Origin: Janthinobacterium agaricidamnosum NBRC 102515 = DSM 9628 | Lineage (GTDB): Bacteria; Pseudomonadota; Gammaproteobacteria; Burkholderiales; Burkholderiaceae_D | Assembly (NCBI RefSeq): GCF_000723165.1 | Contig: NZ_HG322949.1 | Coordinates: 4,286,019 to 4,350,018 of the forward strand | DNA length: 64,000 nucleotides | Direction: 5' to 3' | In this document: piece by piece, positions 27,206 to 37,052 of the stretch | How positions within the stretch are numbered: position 1 is the stretch's first letter | Layout of the letters: every line of letters starts with the position of its first letter | Translations under genes and position numbers: made by a program | Notes under the pieces: model-generated | The model's input: only the letters and a program-made list of their open reading frames with translations | Databases searched by the model: none | What the model was told of the DNA's origin: nothing

Positions 27206-28297
27206 TCACTTCAACAAGCCGGCATAGATGGCCCGGAAATCGTGTGCCAGCCGCTCCACCGTGTAATGCCGTTCGACCCGCTCGCGGCCGGCTTGCGCCA
27301 TGCTGCGCAATAGCGGCCGGTCGCGGTCGAGCCGCAAGATCAGCGCGGCCAGTGCTTGCGGGTCGCGCGGCGGCACGAAAAATCCATGCACGCCGTCTTG
27401 CATCACATCCGGGATGCCGCCGACCGGGCAAGCCAGCGCCGGCGTGCGCGCCGCCATGCTTTCAAGCAACACATACGGCAAACCTTCGCGGTAAGTCGGA
27501 AAACCGAACAGGTCGGCCTGCTCCCACAGGCGTTGCTTGGCCTCGCCAAACACCGGCCCGGCGAATTGCACCGCGTCCTGCAAGCCAAGTTCGGCCACCC
27601 GCTGGCGCAAGCGCTGCTCGTCCGGTCCGCCGCCGGCGATCACCAGCAGCGCCATCACGCCCTGGGCGCGCACCAGCGCCAGCGCATCGACCAATTCCGC
27701 GACGCCTTTTTCGAGCACCAGCCGGCCCAGGTAGAGCAATTGCAACGGTCCATCGCCGCGATTGATTTTTTGTACCGGATCGGCGCACAGCGCTATCGAA
27801 TTCGGAATCACCGACAACACCAGCGCCGGCTCGAATGCGCGGTAAGCGTGCAACTCTTGCTGCGCCAGCAGCACCACGCTGTCGGCCAGGCGCAGCACGC
27901 GGCGCAATAGGCCGGTGCGTAGCGCATGACCGGCAAAAAAGTCTTGCGGCAAGGCGCCGCCGTGCACCTGGTACAGCACCTTGGTGCGCATCGATTTGGC
28001 GACCAGCAAATACACCAGGTCGCGCCAGTAACTCTTGGCGACCATCGACGTATTCAAGTGCACGATGTCGGGACGATGGCGCCATAGCGCCGCGGCGAAT
28101 TGCAGCGGGCTCAAGAAAAACCGCAGCAGCTTGTGCGGCAACGATTCGGCGCGGCCCTCGCTGCCGACCTGAAAATGCAGCAAGACATGGTCCTGCGCCA
28201 GCGTCGACTGGAATATCTGGTTCAAATGGGTGCTGACGCCGCTCGCGGCGCCGACCGACGGTCCCAGCAGCATGACTTTGATCATAGTGTCACTCAT
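27206..28297 (-). CDS. Glycosyltransferase family 4
   Basis: A 363-residue GT-B transferase. N-terminal glycine loop MLLGPSVGAASGVSTHLNQI; C-terminal donor site with the E-x7-E motif in REGLPYVLLESMAARTPALA, followed by PVGGIPDVMQDG. The start is placed at ATG 28297 (or 28285): the longer frame upstream is Arg/Pro-rich and covers the previous gene. It overlaps the upstream glycosyltransferase by 8 bases. The donor sugar is unknown. Confidence 0.88.
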   Translation of the reverse strand: MSDTMIKVMLLGPSVGAASGVSTHLNQIFQSTLAQDHVLLHFQVGSEGRAESLPHKLLRFFLSPLQFAAALWRHRPDIVHLNTSMVAKSYWRDLVYLLVAKSMRTKVLYQVHGGALPQDFFAGHALRTGLLRRVLRLADSVVLLAQQELHAYRAFEPALVLSVIPNSIALCADPVQKINRGDGPLQLLYLGRLVLEKGVAELVDALALVRAQGVMALLVIAGGGPDEQRLRQRVAELGLQDAVQFAGPVFGEAKQRLWEQADLFGFPTYREGLPYVLLESMAARTPALACPVGGIPDVMQDGVHGFFVPPRDPQALAALILRLDRDRPLLRSMAQAGRERVERHYTVERLAHDFRAIYAGLLK

Positions 28298-29513
28298 GGT
28301 GTGCCGGCACGCGGCCGGCGATCTGATGGTATTGCCGCGCAACCGCCTGCGCCAGCACCCGGTAGCTGCGGGCCGATTCGATATAGGCCGGCCCGGCGGC
28401 GGCGCGGCGCCGCGCCGCATCGACGTCAGACAGCACCTGCGCCATCGCGGCCGCCATCGCGGCCGGATCGCTGGCCGTCAGCCAGCCGGCTTGGCTGGCC
28501 GCCAGCACTTGCACCTGGTCGGGAATATCGTTGGCAATCGCCGGGATGCCGAGCGCCAGGTATTCCAGCAATTTGGTGGGCGAACTGACGTCGTACAAGG
28601 CGCCGCGCGGAATATACGACACCGCCGCATCGGCCCCCATCAGTAATTGCCAGGCCTGTTCAGACGGCAGCCAGCCGGTCACCCGCACCCCATCGGCCAA
28701 GCCCTGTCGGCGCGCATAGTCGAGCAAGTCGTCGTTGTCGCTGAGCGTGGTGGAACTGCCGATCAGTAACAAACAAGCCTCGGGCATGCTGCGGCGCAAG
28801 ATCGACAAGGCATCGATGACGCTTTCCAGCCGGCGCGATTTTTCCAGCGATCCCAGGTAGGCCAGCATCGGCCTGGCATGCCAGCCGTCCGGGCGCGGAC
28901 CGGCTTGCGGCGGCCGGGCCAGCAATTCCATGTCGACCCCCATCGGCACCGCCGTCATGGACGCGCGCGGCAAGCCCTGCCCGGCCAGCCAGTCGCGCAT
29001 GGCGTCGCTTTGCACGAAGATATGCGCCGCGCCCGGCAACACCAGGCGGTACAGCAAGCGTTTTTCGAGCAAGCCCTTGAACAGCACCAGCCGCTGCCAC
29101 CAGCCCGCTTTCTGCGCCAGCCGCTGGCGCGCGCCGTCGATGCGGCCTTCGCACATCGGATACGACACCCAATACACAAAGGGAATGCCCTTCAGGCGGG
29201 CCAGCCACATGCCGGCCAGGCCGATGGTGACCATGTCGCGCACCTGGATCACGTCGCAATTGGCCTTGTCGGCCCCCCACAGCGCGCGCAGGCACAGGCC
29301 GACAAAGGACAATTCGCGCCGCCAGCGCCGCCCGTGGAACGCGCTGCGCCGCGCGGAGGCGAACCCCTGGAGTTCGGCCGGCGCCTGTTGTCCGGTGCCG
29401 ACCACGTCGCACACCACTTGATGGCGCGGCAAATACTTCCCAAATAGCAGCGCGACATCGGGCCGGAACGTCGGCAATGCCTCGGGAACCAGCTGTAATA
29501 TTTTTAATGGCAC
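28290..29513 (-). CDS. Glycosyltransferase family 4
   Basis: A 407-residue GT-B transferase. N terminus LKILQLVPEALPTFRPDVAL; middle VPMGVDMELLA, usual before the donor domain; LAYLGSLEKSRRLESVIDAL opens the C-terminal Rossmann domain; the donor end is SPTKLLEYLALGIPAIAND. It has about 40% sequence pattern in common with GT4 mannosyl- or glucosyltransferases, but no donor can be named. It is followed directly by another GT4 gene with an 8-base overlap, so the two may add successive sugars. Confidence 0.88.
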   Translation of the reverse strand: MPLKILQLVPEALPTFRPDVALLFGKYLPRHQVVCDVVGTGQQAPAELQGFASARRSAFHGRRWRRELSFVGLCLRALWGADKANCDVIQVRDMVTIGLAGMWLARLKGIPFVYWVSYPMCEGRIDGARQRLAQKAGWWQRLVLFKGLLEKRLLYRLVLPGAAHIFVQSDAMRDWLAGQGLPRASMTAVPMGVDMELLARPPQAGPRPDGWHARPMLAYLGSLEKSRRLESVIDALSILRRSMPEACLLLIGSSTTLSDNDDLLDYARRQGLADGVRVTGWLPSEQAWQLLMGADAAVSYIPRGALYDVSSPTKLLEYLALGIPAIANDIPDQVQVLAASQAGWLTASDPAAMAAAMAQVLSDVDAARRRAAAGPAYIESARSYRVLAQAVARQYHQIAGRVPAHHE

Positions 29514-29694
29514 GTATCAGCAATCGTCGAAGAAATTGTTCACGAAACCGCGCAAGGTGCGGCACTGTACCGGTCCTGGCATAGCGACCATGAAGAATTG
29601 GCAACACTATACCAACAATTTCTTAATTGACAAAATTTCCTGGCAATTTATTGTCGTTTCGAGGCAGGCTGCCGCATTCAGGCACGCTATCATG

Positions 29695-29719
29695 AAAAAC
29701 CGCCGGACCAGCCGGCGGT
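29695..29719 (-). terminator. Rho-independent terminator inside the exopolysaccharide locus
   Basis: On the minus strand ACCGCCGG and CCGGCGGT form an 8-bp stem with a 5-base loop, followed by TTTT. It lies 28 bases after the stop of the secreted heparinase-like gene. It should end or attenuate the upstream transcript before the next glycosyltransferase genes. Confidence 0.8.
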
Positions 29720-29746
29720 ATCCAGGCACCTCGCATGCGGGAGCGA

Positions 29747-31972
29747 TCAGGGCAAATTGATGGGCTGGTCGCCGACCAGCACCTGGCGGCCGACGCGGGT
29801 ATCCGATACTTTCACGGGCACACCCTTGCAACCGATGTCGAGCAACACCAGAAATTCCGCCTTCGACGTGGCCAGCGTCTTGACGAAAGCGGCATGGTCT
29901 TCGCTCACGCCCGGCCGCGACGGTCCCGCCACTTTCTTGAATGTATCGTTCTCGCTCAACGACGTCAGGCACAGCGAACTGGTGTTGTTGACGATGCGGG
30001 CCTTGTTCGTGCCGTTGGCGACAATCGGCGCGATCGCGTGCATATTCCACTCGTACGCATGGGGCGCCGGCGCATCGAGCACGTCTTGCACCAGCACCGC
30101 ATTGCTGCCACGCACATACCAGACCCGGCGGATCGCCGATTTCAGCACCGGGCCATAGGCGGCGCTGGCGTCGCCTTCGGTAAAGTCGAGCGCCGGCGTG
30201 GTCGAAAAGGCGGTGATCTTGCCGTTACGGATCAGGTTCTCTTGCCCGACGATCAATTGACCGACACCGCCGTCGAAGGTGACGGCATTGTGCGCCTTGG
30301 TCTGGCGGTACCATGACGTGACCAACGGCGAATAATAATAGTCCTGGTAGCCGGACTCGGTCAGCAAACGGTAGCCGCCGCTGTCGATCACCAGCGAATT
30401 CTGGTCGCCGTGGGAGTGATTGTAAGAACCATAAGGGCTGGACTTGAAATAGATCGAACTGCGGCCACGGTCAGCCATGCTGCTGTGCATCGCGACCACA
30501 CCCGTGCTCGGATACAGGCCGGCGTCGGGCGGCGGTTTCAGCGCCGCCACGGTCGTGGCCGGCAATGGATATTCAGCCAGCAGCAAATTCAGCGGATCCT
30601 CATCGCCGATGATGTTGCGGTTATACCAGGCCGCTTCCGGGGTGCGGAAACGGCTGCTGAACGCCTTCAGCAGCGGTTTGTCGAGCGGGGTTTCATGCGC
30701 ATCGCCGAATACGAAGCCCGGCGCGCCCGGCGGCAGGAAATGCATCAGCATGCGCGCAAAGCCCAGCGACCATGGCTTGTCGTACAGGTTGACGCCGGTG
30801 ACTTCCTTCAGCGGCCCCCACAGTTGCAGGATGTACGCGGCGGTATAGGTGGCGTACGGCGTGCCCGACGCGTGGCCGCCCTCCGGCCCGCTCCAGAAGA
30901 AGATCGAGTTCATGTACGGGCGCACCGAAAAGGTGAACCATTGCTGGGCGGCCGGCAAGTCGCCGATGGCCAGCGCCGAAAACAGCGCCATGTAACCGTA
31001 GGCGTCGGCGCCGTGCGAGTCGAAAGGATATTGATCCATGCGGCCGCCGTCGCCGGCCAGGTCGGCATAGACCGCGCCGGCGCGGGTATTGACCATCGCC
31101 ATCCAGCGCGCGCGGCGCGGCGCATCCAGGTCGTTCCACAGATAATCGCACGCCTTCAGCAAGGCCATGCCGATGTTGCGGCTGGCCTGGTCCTGGTTGG
31201 CGTAACCGCTGGCGCCGTTCGGGTTGAGCGCCGACAATTCGTCGCCGCGCCTGATGGCCTCGGCCAGATAGGCATTGTCCTTGGTCAGGCGGAACAGGAA
31301 GGACGACGCCTCCAATTGCCGCAGGCTGGCGCTGGTCTTGTTGGCGACATCGGTGAAACGCCGGCTCGCATCGGCCCCGCTGAGCGCCACATTCATCGGC
31401 CACAACGCGTCGCTGATGCTAGGCACCGTGACCATGCCGCCCTTGATTTCATTCGACAGCGTGGTCAGCGCAGGTCCCCGGTCCTTGCGCTTCTGGGCGT
31501 TCCACGCGCTGTACGGCTGGAAGTTTTTCGGTAATTGACGCGGCCGGCCATGCGCCAGCACATTGGCCTTGATGGTGTCGCTGTCGGGCACTTCGAACAC
31601 GATCGAACTGGCGTCGATGGTAAAGCCGCGCGGCGTCGACCAGTCGGCCTTGGTCGATGGACGCACGCGCCAGGTGTAGCGGCCCGGCGCCATGGCCTTG
31701 GTCGGCAAGAAGAAATTGCGCGTGGTGACATAGCTGCCGACCACCTTGCCCTCTTGCTGGATTTCCAGCGTATAGGATGGCACCGGCGGCGCTACCGGAT
31801 AACGGGCCCAGGCGAACGCCGGCGGGTTTTGCGGCTGTACCGCGAACAGCGTCGGCACCGGCTTGACCATCAGTATATCGGTCGCGTCGGCCCAGTCGGC
31901 ATGGCTGGGTGCGCTGGCCGCCGTCAAGAGCAAGGCCAGGCCGCAGGTGGAAAATAATGGATGTGGTTTCAT
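29747..31972 (-). CDS. Secreted heparinase II/III-type polysaccharide lyase with DUF4962-like domain
   Basis: Secreted protein of 741 residues. ATG 31972 has the ribosome site GGAGGGG and opens a signal peptide ending SAPSHADWA. Residues about 30-125 form a beta domain (SYTLEIQQEGKVVG, YTWRVRPSTKADWS). An alpha/alpha toroid spans about 140-460 (DUF4962-like, with FWSGPEGGHASGTPYATY). The C-terminal heparinase domain has SYNHSHGDQNSLVIDSGGY and TESGYQDYYYSP, which carry candidate catalytic His and Tyr. The likely role is trimming or releasing a uronate-containing exopolysaccharide in the periplasm or outside. It ends at a strong terminator. Confidence 0.88.
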   Translation of the reverse strand: MKPHPLFSTCGLALLLTAASAPSHADWADATDILMVKPVPTLFAVQPQNPPAFAWARYPVAPPVPSYTLEIQQEGKVVGSYVTTRNFFLPTKAMAPGRYTWRVRPSTKADWSTPRGFTIDASSIVFEVPDSDTIKANVLAHGRPRQLPKNFQPYSAWNAQKRKDRGPALTTLSNEIKGGMVTVPSISDALWPMNVALSGADASRRFTDVANKTSASLRQLEASSFLFRLTKDNAYLAEAIRRGDELSALNPNGASGYANQDQASRNIGMALLKACDYLWNDLDAPRRARWMAMVNTRAGAVYADLAGDGGRMDQYPFDSHGADAYGYMALFSALAIGDLPAAQQWFTFSVRPYMNSIFFWSGPEGGHASGTPYATYTAAYILQLWGPLKEVTGVNLYDKPWSLGFARMLMHFLPPGAPGFVFGDAHETPLDKPLLKAFSSRFRTPEAAWYNRNIIGDEDPLNLLLAEYPLPATTVAALKPPPDAGLYPSTGVVAMHSSMADRGRSSIYFKSSPYGSYNHSHGDQNSLVIDSGGYRLLTESGYQDYYYSPLVTSWYRQTKAHNAVTFDGGVGQLIVGQENLIRNGKITAFSTTPALDFTEGDASAAYGPVLKSAIRRVWYVRGSNAVLVQDVLDAPAPHAYEWNMHAIAPIVANGTNKARIVNNTSSLCLTSLSENDTFKKVAGPSRPGVSEDHAAFVKTLATSKAEFLVLLDIGCKGVPVKVSDTRVGRQVLVGDQPINLP

Positions 31973-32297
31973 CGAACAATACCCCTCCAATCAAACAATA
32001 CCGGTGCATTGGCTGCGTCCGCGGCGCCATGGAAAACTTGTAATACGCCAATTAATTTACTGTACACGATGGGGTACTATCTTTGGTCGTGATAAAGCAA
32101 CTGCCTGCATATTTAGCTGCAACATTTCCGAAGTGAAATTTTAGCGTGCCTGCAGCGTCGATTTGGCCATTTTCTGCGCTGTTGTCGACGCTGAAAAGCG
32201 AGCCCGGCTGGAAAGTGAAGCGAACCCGGCAGAAAACCCGCCGCTATCATCTTGCCAGCCGGCCCCGCTGATTTCACTGATACCCGCGTGTTTCCGC
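31973..32297. other. Intergenic gap within the exopolysaccharide locus
   Basis: 325 bases without a gene between a glycosyltransferase and the secreted lyase. AT-rich patches occur at 32030-32140. It probably carries the promoter for the lyase gene, but I see no convincing -35/-10 pair, operator or terminator. Confidence 0.4.
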
Positions 32298-33434
32298 CTA
32301 TTTTAACTGAGTTAACTGAGCGCGGATTTCCGCGACGAAACCGGCTTCCACGGTGGTATGCGCGTATTGTCGCAGATTAATAGCGCGCCGCAGCGCGGCC
32401 GCCTGGTAAGCGCCGCGATCGCGGCGCAGCGCCAGCACCGCCTGGTACAGCGCGTCGGCGTCGTAATCGATCAGCAAGGCATGGTCGCCGACATAATCGG
32501 TGTGGGTGGCGATGCGGTTGCAAATTACCGGCAAGCCGGCCGCCATGTATTCGAAAATCTTTTGCGGCGGACAGGCCGCATAAAAAATCGTCGATTGCAG
32601 CAGCGACAGGCCGGCGTCCATGCGGCCGTATTGTTCGATGACGGCGGCATACGGCATCATCGGATGGACCCGGATGACTTGCGCCAGCGCCGGCTGTTCG
32701 CGCAACGCCTGCTCCAGCAGCGCATCGTGGCAGCCGAGCAAGTGGAACGTGTCGGGCTGGCCGTCGGCCAGCATCTTGCGGGCGCAGGCAATGATCAGTT
32801 CGATACCGCGCCCGGCGCCGCCGGAACCGGGATAGACGATCTTCAAGCCGGCGCCGGCATCGGCGTCGCCCGGCCCATCGACCAGGCGCTGCCGATGTTG
32901 CACGACCGTGCTGTACAACGACAGATCGACCCCCATCGGCAGCAGCACCACCCGTTTGGCGCGGCCGGCATACAGTTCGCGCAACTGGCGCGAAATCGCC
33001 ATCACCGAATCGACCCGGCCCAGGCCCCTGAAAAACAGCGCCTTTTTCAAGGCCGACACCAGCTTGCCCTTGAGTCCGGGCGAACCAAGGAAATGCTGCT
33101 CGTAATGGGTCGGTCCGTAAGCGATCACCGGCCGTAGCGGCCGGCTGAACGCAAAGGCCATCACGGCCGGCAAGCCGATGACGAAAATGAAGTCGTGGTC
33201 CTTGCGGTGGCGCGCCAGGATGCGCGCCGCCTGCAGCGCGAACAGCAGCGGATTGGCGGCGCCGATCAGGTGCAGCGCGTCACCTCCGTCGAGCCCGGCA
33301 TTGCTGGAACTGATCACCACCCCCAGCTTGAAATGTTTTTTCAAGAATTCGTAACGCGCCATCTGGTCGGGATAGCGGGCCAGCCGCTCTTGCGGCAGGT
33401 AGACGATCAGCAGGCATTTTTTGTCAGAACTCAA
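32298..33434 (-). CDS. Glycosyltransferase (GT4-like)
   Basis: A 378-residue GT-B fold transferase. It starts KKCLLIVYLPQERLARYPDQ; the acceptor domain has FVIGLPAVMAFAFSRPLRPV and the donor domain opens with LKIVYPGSGGAGRGIELIIA. The segment PPQKIFEYMAAGLPVICN near 280-297 is the GT4 donor-phosphate site. Its 5' end overlaps the GT32 gene by 11 bases. The donor is unknown. Confidence 0.85.
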   Translation of the reverse strand: MSSDKKCLLIVYLPQERLARYPDQMARYEFLKKHFKLGVVISSSNAGLDGGDALHLIGAANPLLFALQAARILARHRKDHDFIFVIGLPAVMAFAFSRPLRPVIAYGPTHYEQHFLGSPGLKGKLVSALKKALFFRGLGRVDSVMAISRQLRELYAGRAKRVVLLPMGVDLSLYSTVVQHRQRLVDGPGDADAGAGLKIVYPGSGGAGRGIELIIACARKMLADGQPDTFHLLGCHDALLEQALREQPALAQVIRVHPMMPYAAVIEQYGRMDAGLSLLQSTIFYAACPPQKIFEYMAAGLPVICNRIATHTDYVGDHALLIDYDADALYQAVLALRRDRGAYQAAALRRAINLRQYAHTTVEAGFVAEIRAQLTQLK

Positions 33435-34122
33435 CGCCGATTCTCCAATCCGGATGCCGCTTCAAACGGTTGGCGATGCGTTGCGCCAGGCTGGGCCGTT
33501 GTTTGATGCCCCAGGACAGCGCGTAATGGTGGATGCCGACCGTGTCGGGCTGGATGTCGGCATACAGCAATTGGCCGGCGTTGGCCGGATTGCCGTCGTC
33601 GAAGGGATTGAACGGAAAAAAGCGTTGCGGTGCAAAGATTTCACACGGGGCTTGCGCGGCGCAATCGTCGATGGCCCGTTTCAAGACCCGCGGCGAGGTC
33701 ACGAAACGGCGCAGCGGCACCAGCTTTTGCAGCATCAGGTCGCACGCGCGCTGCAGCACCGGATGCCGCGCCGGACTGGCGATGAAGGCAGTGCCGATGA
33801 ATTCCGAGCTTTCCCATGCGCCATATAATCGTTCTTGCGGCAGCAAGCCATCGAAGCCCCGTATCAATTCGATGTCGGTATCGAGGTAAATCCCGCCATG
33901 CTTGTGCAACACATCGAAGCGGACCCAGTCGGAAACAAAGGCCCATTTTTTTTGCCGTATCGCTTGCCGGCAATACTCATTGTCGATATCCGAGTTGGAT
34001 TCATTCCACAACACCAACTCATATTCCGGACAATATTTTTTCCACGAGTCGATACAGCGCTGGTTCAGCACCGACAGCGGATTACCGCCAAACCAGCAAT
34101 AATGGATTTTCTTTGGAATCAT
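33424..34122 (-). CDS. Capsular-type glycosyltransferase, GT32-like
   Basis: A 232-residue transferase. It begins MIPKKIHYCWFGGNPLS, the typical start of sugar-transferring proteins with the DXD motif. The metal-binding motif is in GGIYLDTDIELIRGF, about residues 75-90. The enzyme probably adds one sugar to the repeat unit. The frame is open much further upstream, but ATG 34122 overlaps the wzx stop by 4 bases (ATGA) and matches the family start, so the longer version is not used. Confidence 0.9.
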   Translation of the reverse strand: MIPKKIHYCWFGGNPLSVLNQRCIDSWKKYCPEYELVLWNESNSDIDNEYCRQAIRQKKWAFVSDWVRFDVLHKHGGIYLDTDIELIRGFDGLLPQERLYGAWESSEFIGTAFIASPARHPVLQRACDLMLQKLVPLRRFVTSPRVLKRAIDDCAAQAPCEIFAPQRFFPFNPFDDGNPANAGQLLYADIQPDTVGIHHYALSWGIKQRPSLAQRIANRLKRHPDWRIGVEF

Positions 34123-35384
34123 GCGAGCTTGCCCTTTTCTTTCAACAGGAACACCACTTTGATGGCCACCACCAGCGTGACATGGATCAGGAAAGCACCG
34201 ACCGCGCCGATCAATCCCAGCCAGTGACTCAGCGACAGCAGCATCGCCAGATAAAACAGGTTGGAACCGACGGCAATCGCGGTGGTTTGTTTCTTCTTGC
34301 CCAGCGCCCAATAGATCGCGTGGGTGGTGATGAAGGAGCCAGCCACCACCGCGCTGGCGATCACCACCATCAGCTCGGCGCCATAGGCCGCCAGGCCGCG
34401 GTAGATCATCGGGATCCAGATGCCGCGCAGCAGATAACAGGCGGCGCCGACCAGCAGCGACAGCGGCAACAGCAGCATGATGGTCTTGCGCCACAGCGCG
34501 AAGGCGCCAGCCGTGTCGCCGAGATTGATTTTGCGCGAAAACTCCGGGATCGAATTCATGTACACCGGCGCGGTCGCCATGCCGATGATGCTGTACAGGC
34601 GCTTGAAGATATTATAGATACCCAGCGCTTCCGGGCTCAGCGCGACAGCCACCAGCACCTTGTCGACATTGGCCACCGGCAAGTCGGCAATCGCCAGGAA
34701 ACTGGCCCATTTTCCGGCAGAAAATATCTTCTTGTCGTCCGGCGCTTCTGTGCCGTCGGGCGTGGCTTCCAGGTCTTTCTTACTCATCAGCATCACGGTG
34801 ACCAGGAACAGCAAGTGCAGGATTTCCGGGATCGCATACGACAGGATCACCGCCGCCGGCGTTGGATGGAACGCCAACGACAAGCACAGCAAGGCCAGCC
34901 GCAAGCCATTGCTGCACAGGCCGGCGCCCATCAGGATAGGGTATTGATTGGTCAGGCGGTAAAAGGCGATCATCGAACCGAGCGCCGGCACCAGCACGGC
35001 CACCGCGATCAGCACGATTTCCATGATGTTGAACGCGCCGATCTGGCGGATGCCGAACCACGGCAGGCTGGCCACCGCCAGCAAGGCCGCCGCCACACCC
35101 ACGCCCTCATACACGGCACTGCGCAGCACTTGCCGCTTGAGCACGGCGATGCGGCCTTCCTTGCCGGGAAATTCCAGCAGCAAGCCCTGCCAGTACTGTA
35201 CCGTCAGCAAGGTGAAGACGATCATCGCGACCGACTGCACCAGCACAAAGCTGCCGTACTGCTCGATGCCCATGATTTTCAGCGTGATCGGGATCGCAAA
35301 AAAACTGATCGCCGTGCCGGATACATTCAACAAGAAAGAAAACAGACTGTTCTTGAAAAGATTACTGGTGCTTTTTTCTTTCAC
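34119..35384 (-). CDS. Polysaccharide flippase (Wzx-like, MOP superfamily)
   Basis: A 421-residue membrane protein with about 12 hydrophobic segments. The N terminus NSLFSFLLNVSGTAISFFAI followed by PITLKIMGIEQYGSFVLVQS is the typical start of oligosaccharide flippases. It should move the undecaprenyl-linked repeat unit across the inner membrane. A charged cytoplasmic loop (KKDLEATPDGTEAPDDKK) divides the two halves. It lies 65 bases after the polymerase-like gene and overlaps the GT32 gene. Confidence 0.88.
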   Translation of the reverse strand: MKEKSTSNLFKNSLFSFLLNVSGTAISFFAIPITLKIMGIEQYGSFVLVQSVAMIVFTLLTVQYWQGLLLEFPGKEGRIAVLKRQVLRSAVYEGVGVAAALLAVASLPWFGIRQIGAFNIMEIVLIAVAVLVPALGSMIAFYRLTNQYPILMGAGLCSNGLRLALLCLSLAFHPTPAAVILSYAIPEILHLLFLVTVMLMSKKDLEATPDGTEAPDDKKIFSAGKWASFLAIADLPVANVDKVLVAVALSPEALGIYNIFKRLYSIIGMATAPVYMNSIPEFSRKINLGDTAGAFALWRKTIMLLLPLSLLVGAACYLLRGIWIPMIYRGLAAYGAELMVVIASAVVAGSFITTHAIYWALGKKKQTTAIAVGSNLFYLAMLLSLSHWLGLIGAVGAFLIHVTLVVAIKVVFLLKEKGKLA

Positions 35385-35449
35385 ACAGGCTCACTATGTC
35401 ACGAGGGTGGTCGGTCTGGATACGTTTGTCGGGCCACGGCACAACTGCG

Positions 35450-37000
35450 TCAGCCAGGCTTGGCGCCGGCGGGTTCATCCGGATCGGGCTCCTTGCCGTA
35501 GCGGCAGCATTGCACGATGCAGCCCATGCAAAAGAACATCAGCAATTGCGCGGTGGTTTCATCGATCAGCGTGCGGTTGTATATCACCGTGGTCAGCAGC
35601 AGCACCAGCATGACGGCGCTGGTATCGACGATCGCCAGCTGGCTGGGCGGCGCATTGCCGCGCGCGACGAAACGCCAGCCCGCCACGATGCCGAACACCG
35701 ACATCGACACAAAGCTGATCGCGCCGAGGATGCCGACGTCCCACAGCAGCGCCGACATGCCGTTGGCGTTGATTTCCAGCGGCAGGTAGCGGCGCGCGAT
35801 GATACCGCTGCCGACTGTCGTATTGATGGTGCTGGCGCCCGGCCCATAGCCCATCAGGCGGTGCAGCGTGTCGATCGACGGATCGCGGTACCACAGGTAC
35901 AGCGAGGCGACCCGGCCCATTTCACCGGTGTCGTACTGGATTTCATACGGGTTGAAGAAATAACCGCCGGTATGATCCAGCTTTTCTTCCCAGGTATTGC
36001 CGGACGTGCCGGACTCGCCCCAGTACATCGCCTGATAGGCGCTGAACGTGGCCACCATGAAGACGACGATGAAACAGCCGTAGGCGATGAAGGCACCCAG
36101 GTTGCGGAATACCTGGCGCCGCATGACGAGGACCAGGCCGAGCGGCATCCACAGCGCGATCGCCTTGACTTCGGTGAGCAGGATATTGGCCACCGCCACC
36201 ACGAAGATCGCCGACAGCAGCCAGGTCGGCGTCAAGCCGCGCGACCAGCGCGCCAGGCAATACAGCAGCGCGGCCAGCGAAAACAGCACCAGCAGCGGGC
36301 TCATGCCCGGACCGAAGGTGCCGACCACATTATCCCAGTTGAGCTGGCCCGCGCTCGAAAAATGCTGGTAAGTCACCAGCGGCAATTGCAACAAGGTAAT
36401 GAGCAGCACCAGCTTCCACATCATTTCAAGGCGTCGCCCGGAAAACTTGCTACTCGACATGACGATCAGCACGCCATACATCGGCAAGCCGAAACGCAGC
36501 GCGGAAATATCTTGCGTCAGCGTGCCGCTGCCGGCTGCCAGGCCGAACAGGAAAAACGCCACGTAGATGGTGGCCGCCACCACCATCAAGCCGGCGCCGT
36601 TCCATGGCAGGATGCGCGTCTTGCCCTTGATGATGAACACTTCCAGCAAGGTGCGGCACAATAGCAGCAAGGCCAGCGCGCTGCTCATCCAGATCGCCAT
36701 GCGCGAATGGAGGAATTGCGCAAACGGGCCCGGTATCAGGAAGATGAATAAAAACAGCAGCGTCAGGAAGATGCGCGTATTGACAAACCACAGCACCGGC
36801 ACCAGCAGCAGCAAGCTGCTGAACACCAACGTCAGCTGGTAAGAGCCGAGACCGATGACGATCCCCAGCAGCACCGCCAGCAGCAGCAACCCGAGCCCGG
36901 CCAGGCCCAGCGCCAGGCTGGGCCGGCTGGAGCGCTTGCGCGGCGCATACGGATGGTGCGCCGCGGCCGGCCGGGGAACGGTTTTCTGGAAAAAACTCAT
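35450..37000 (-). CDS. O-antigen ligase/polymerase-like membrane protein (Wzy-like)
   Basis: A 516-residue membrane protein with a basic cytoplasmic N terminus (about 1-30) and about 11-12 hydrophobic segments. A large outer loop between about 310 and 400 carries GYFFNPYEIQYDTGEMGR and MGYGPGASTINTTVG, as in Wzy/WaaL proteins with the Wzy_C domain. It probably polymerises the repeat unit outside the inner membrane. ATG 37000 has AAGG 5 bases upstream; the frame extends further to 37063 into epsI. The last residues (KEPDPDEPAGAKPG) are soluble. Confidence 0.85.
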   Translation of the reverse strand: MSFFQKTVPRPAAAHHPYAPRKRSSRPSLALGLAGLGLLLLAVLLGIVIGLGSYQLTLVFSSLLLLVPVLWFVNTRIFLTLLFLFIFLIPGPFAQFLHSRMAIWMSSALALLLLCRTLLEVFIIKGKTRILPWNGAGLMVVAATIYVAFFLFGLAAGSGTLTQDISALRFGLPMYGVLIVMSSSKFSGRRLEMMWKLVLLITLLQLPLVTYQHFSSAGQLNWDNVVGTFGPGMSPLLVLFSLAALLYCLARWSRGLTPTWLLSAIFVVAVANILLTEVKAIALWMPLGLVLVMRRQVFRNLGAFIAYGCFIVVFMVATFSAYQAMYWGESGTSGNTWEEKLDHTGGYFFNPYEIQYDTGEMGRVASLYLWYRDPSIDTLHRLMGYGPGASTINTTVGSGIIARRYLPLEINANGMSALLWDVGILGAISFVSMSVFGIVAGWRFVARGNAPPSQLAIVDTSAVMLVLLLTTVIYNRTLIDETTAQLLMFFCMGCIVQCCRYGKEPDPDEPAGAKPG

Positions 37001-37052
37001 GCTGCCTTCATCAAAAATGTCATGCCGTGCCGATTCACCATGTTTACCCTGC

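Noticed and set aside
34123..34494. N-terminal extension of the GT32-like glycosyltransferase
   Set aside because: The extension is the shadow of the flippase gene; the ATGA overlap and the family start MIPKKIHYCW support 34122.
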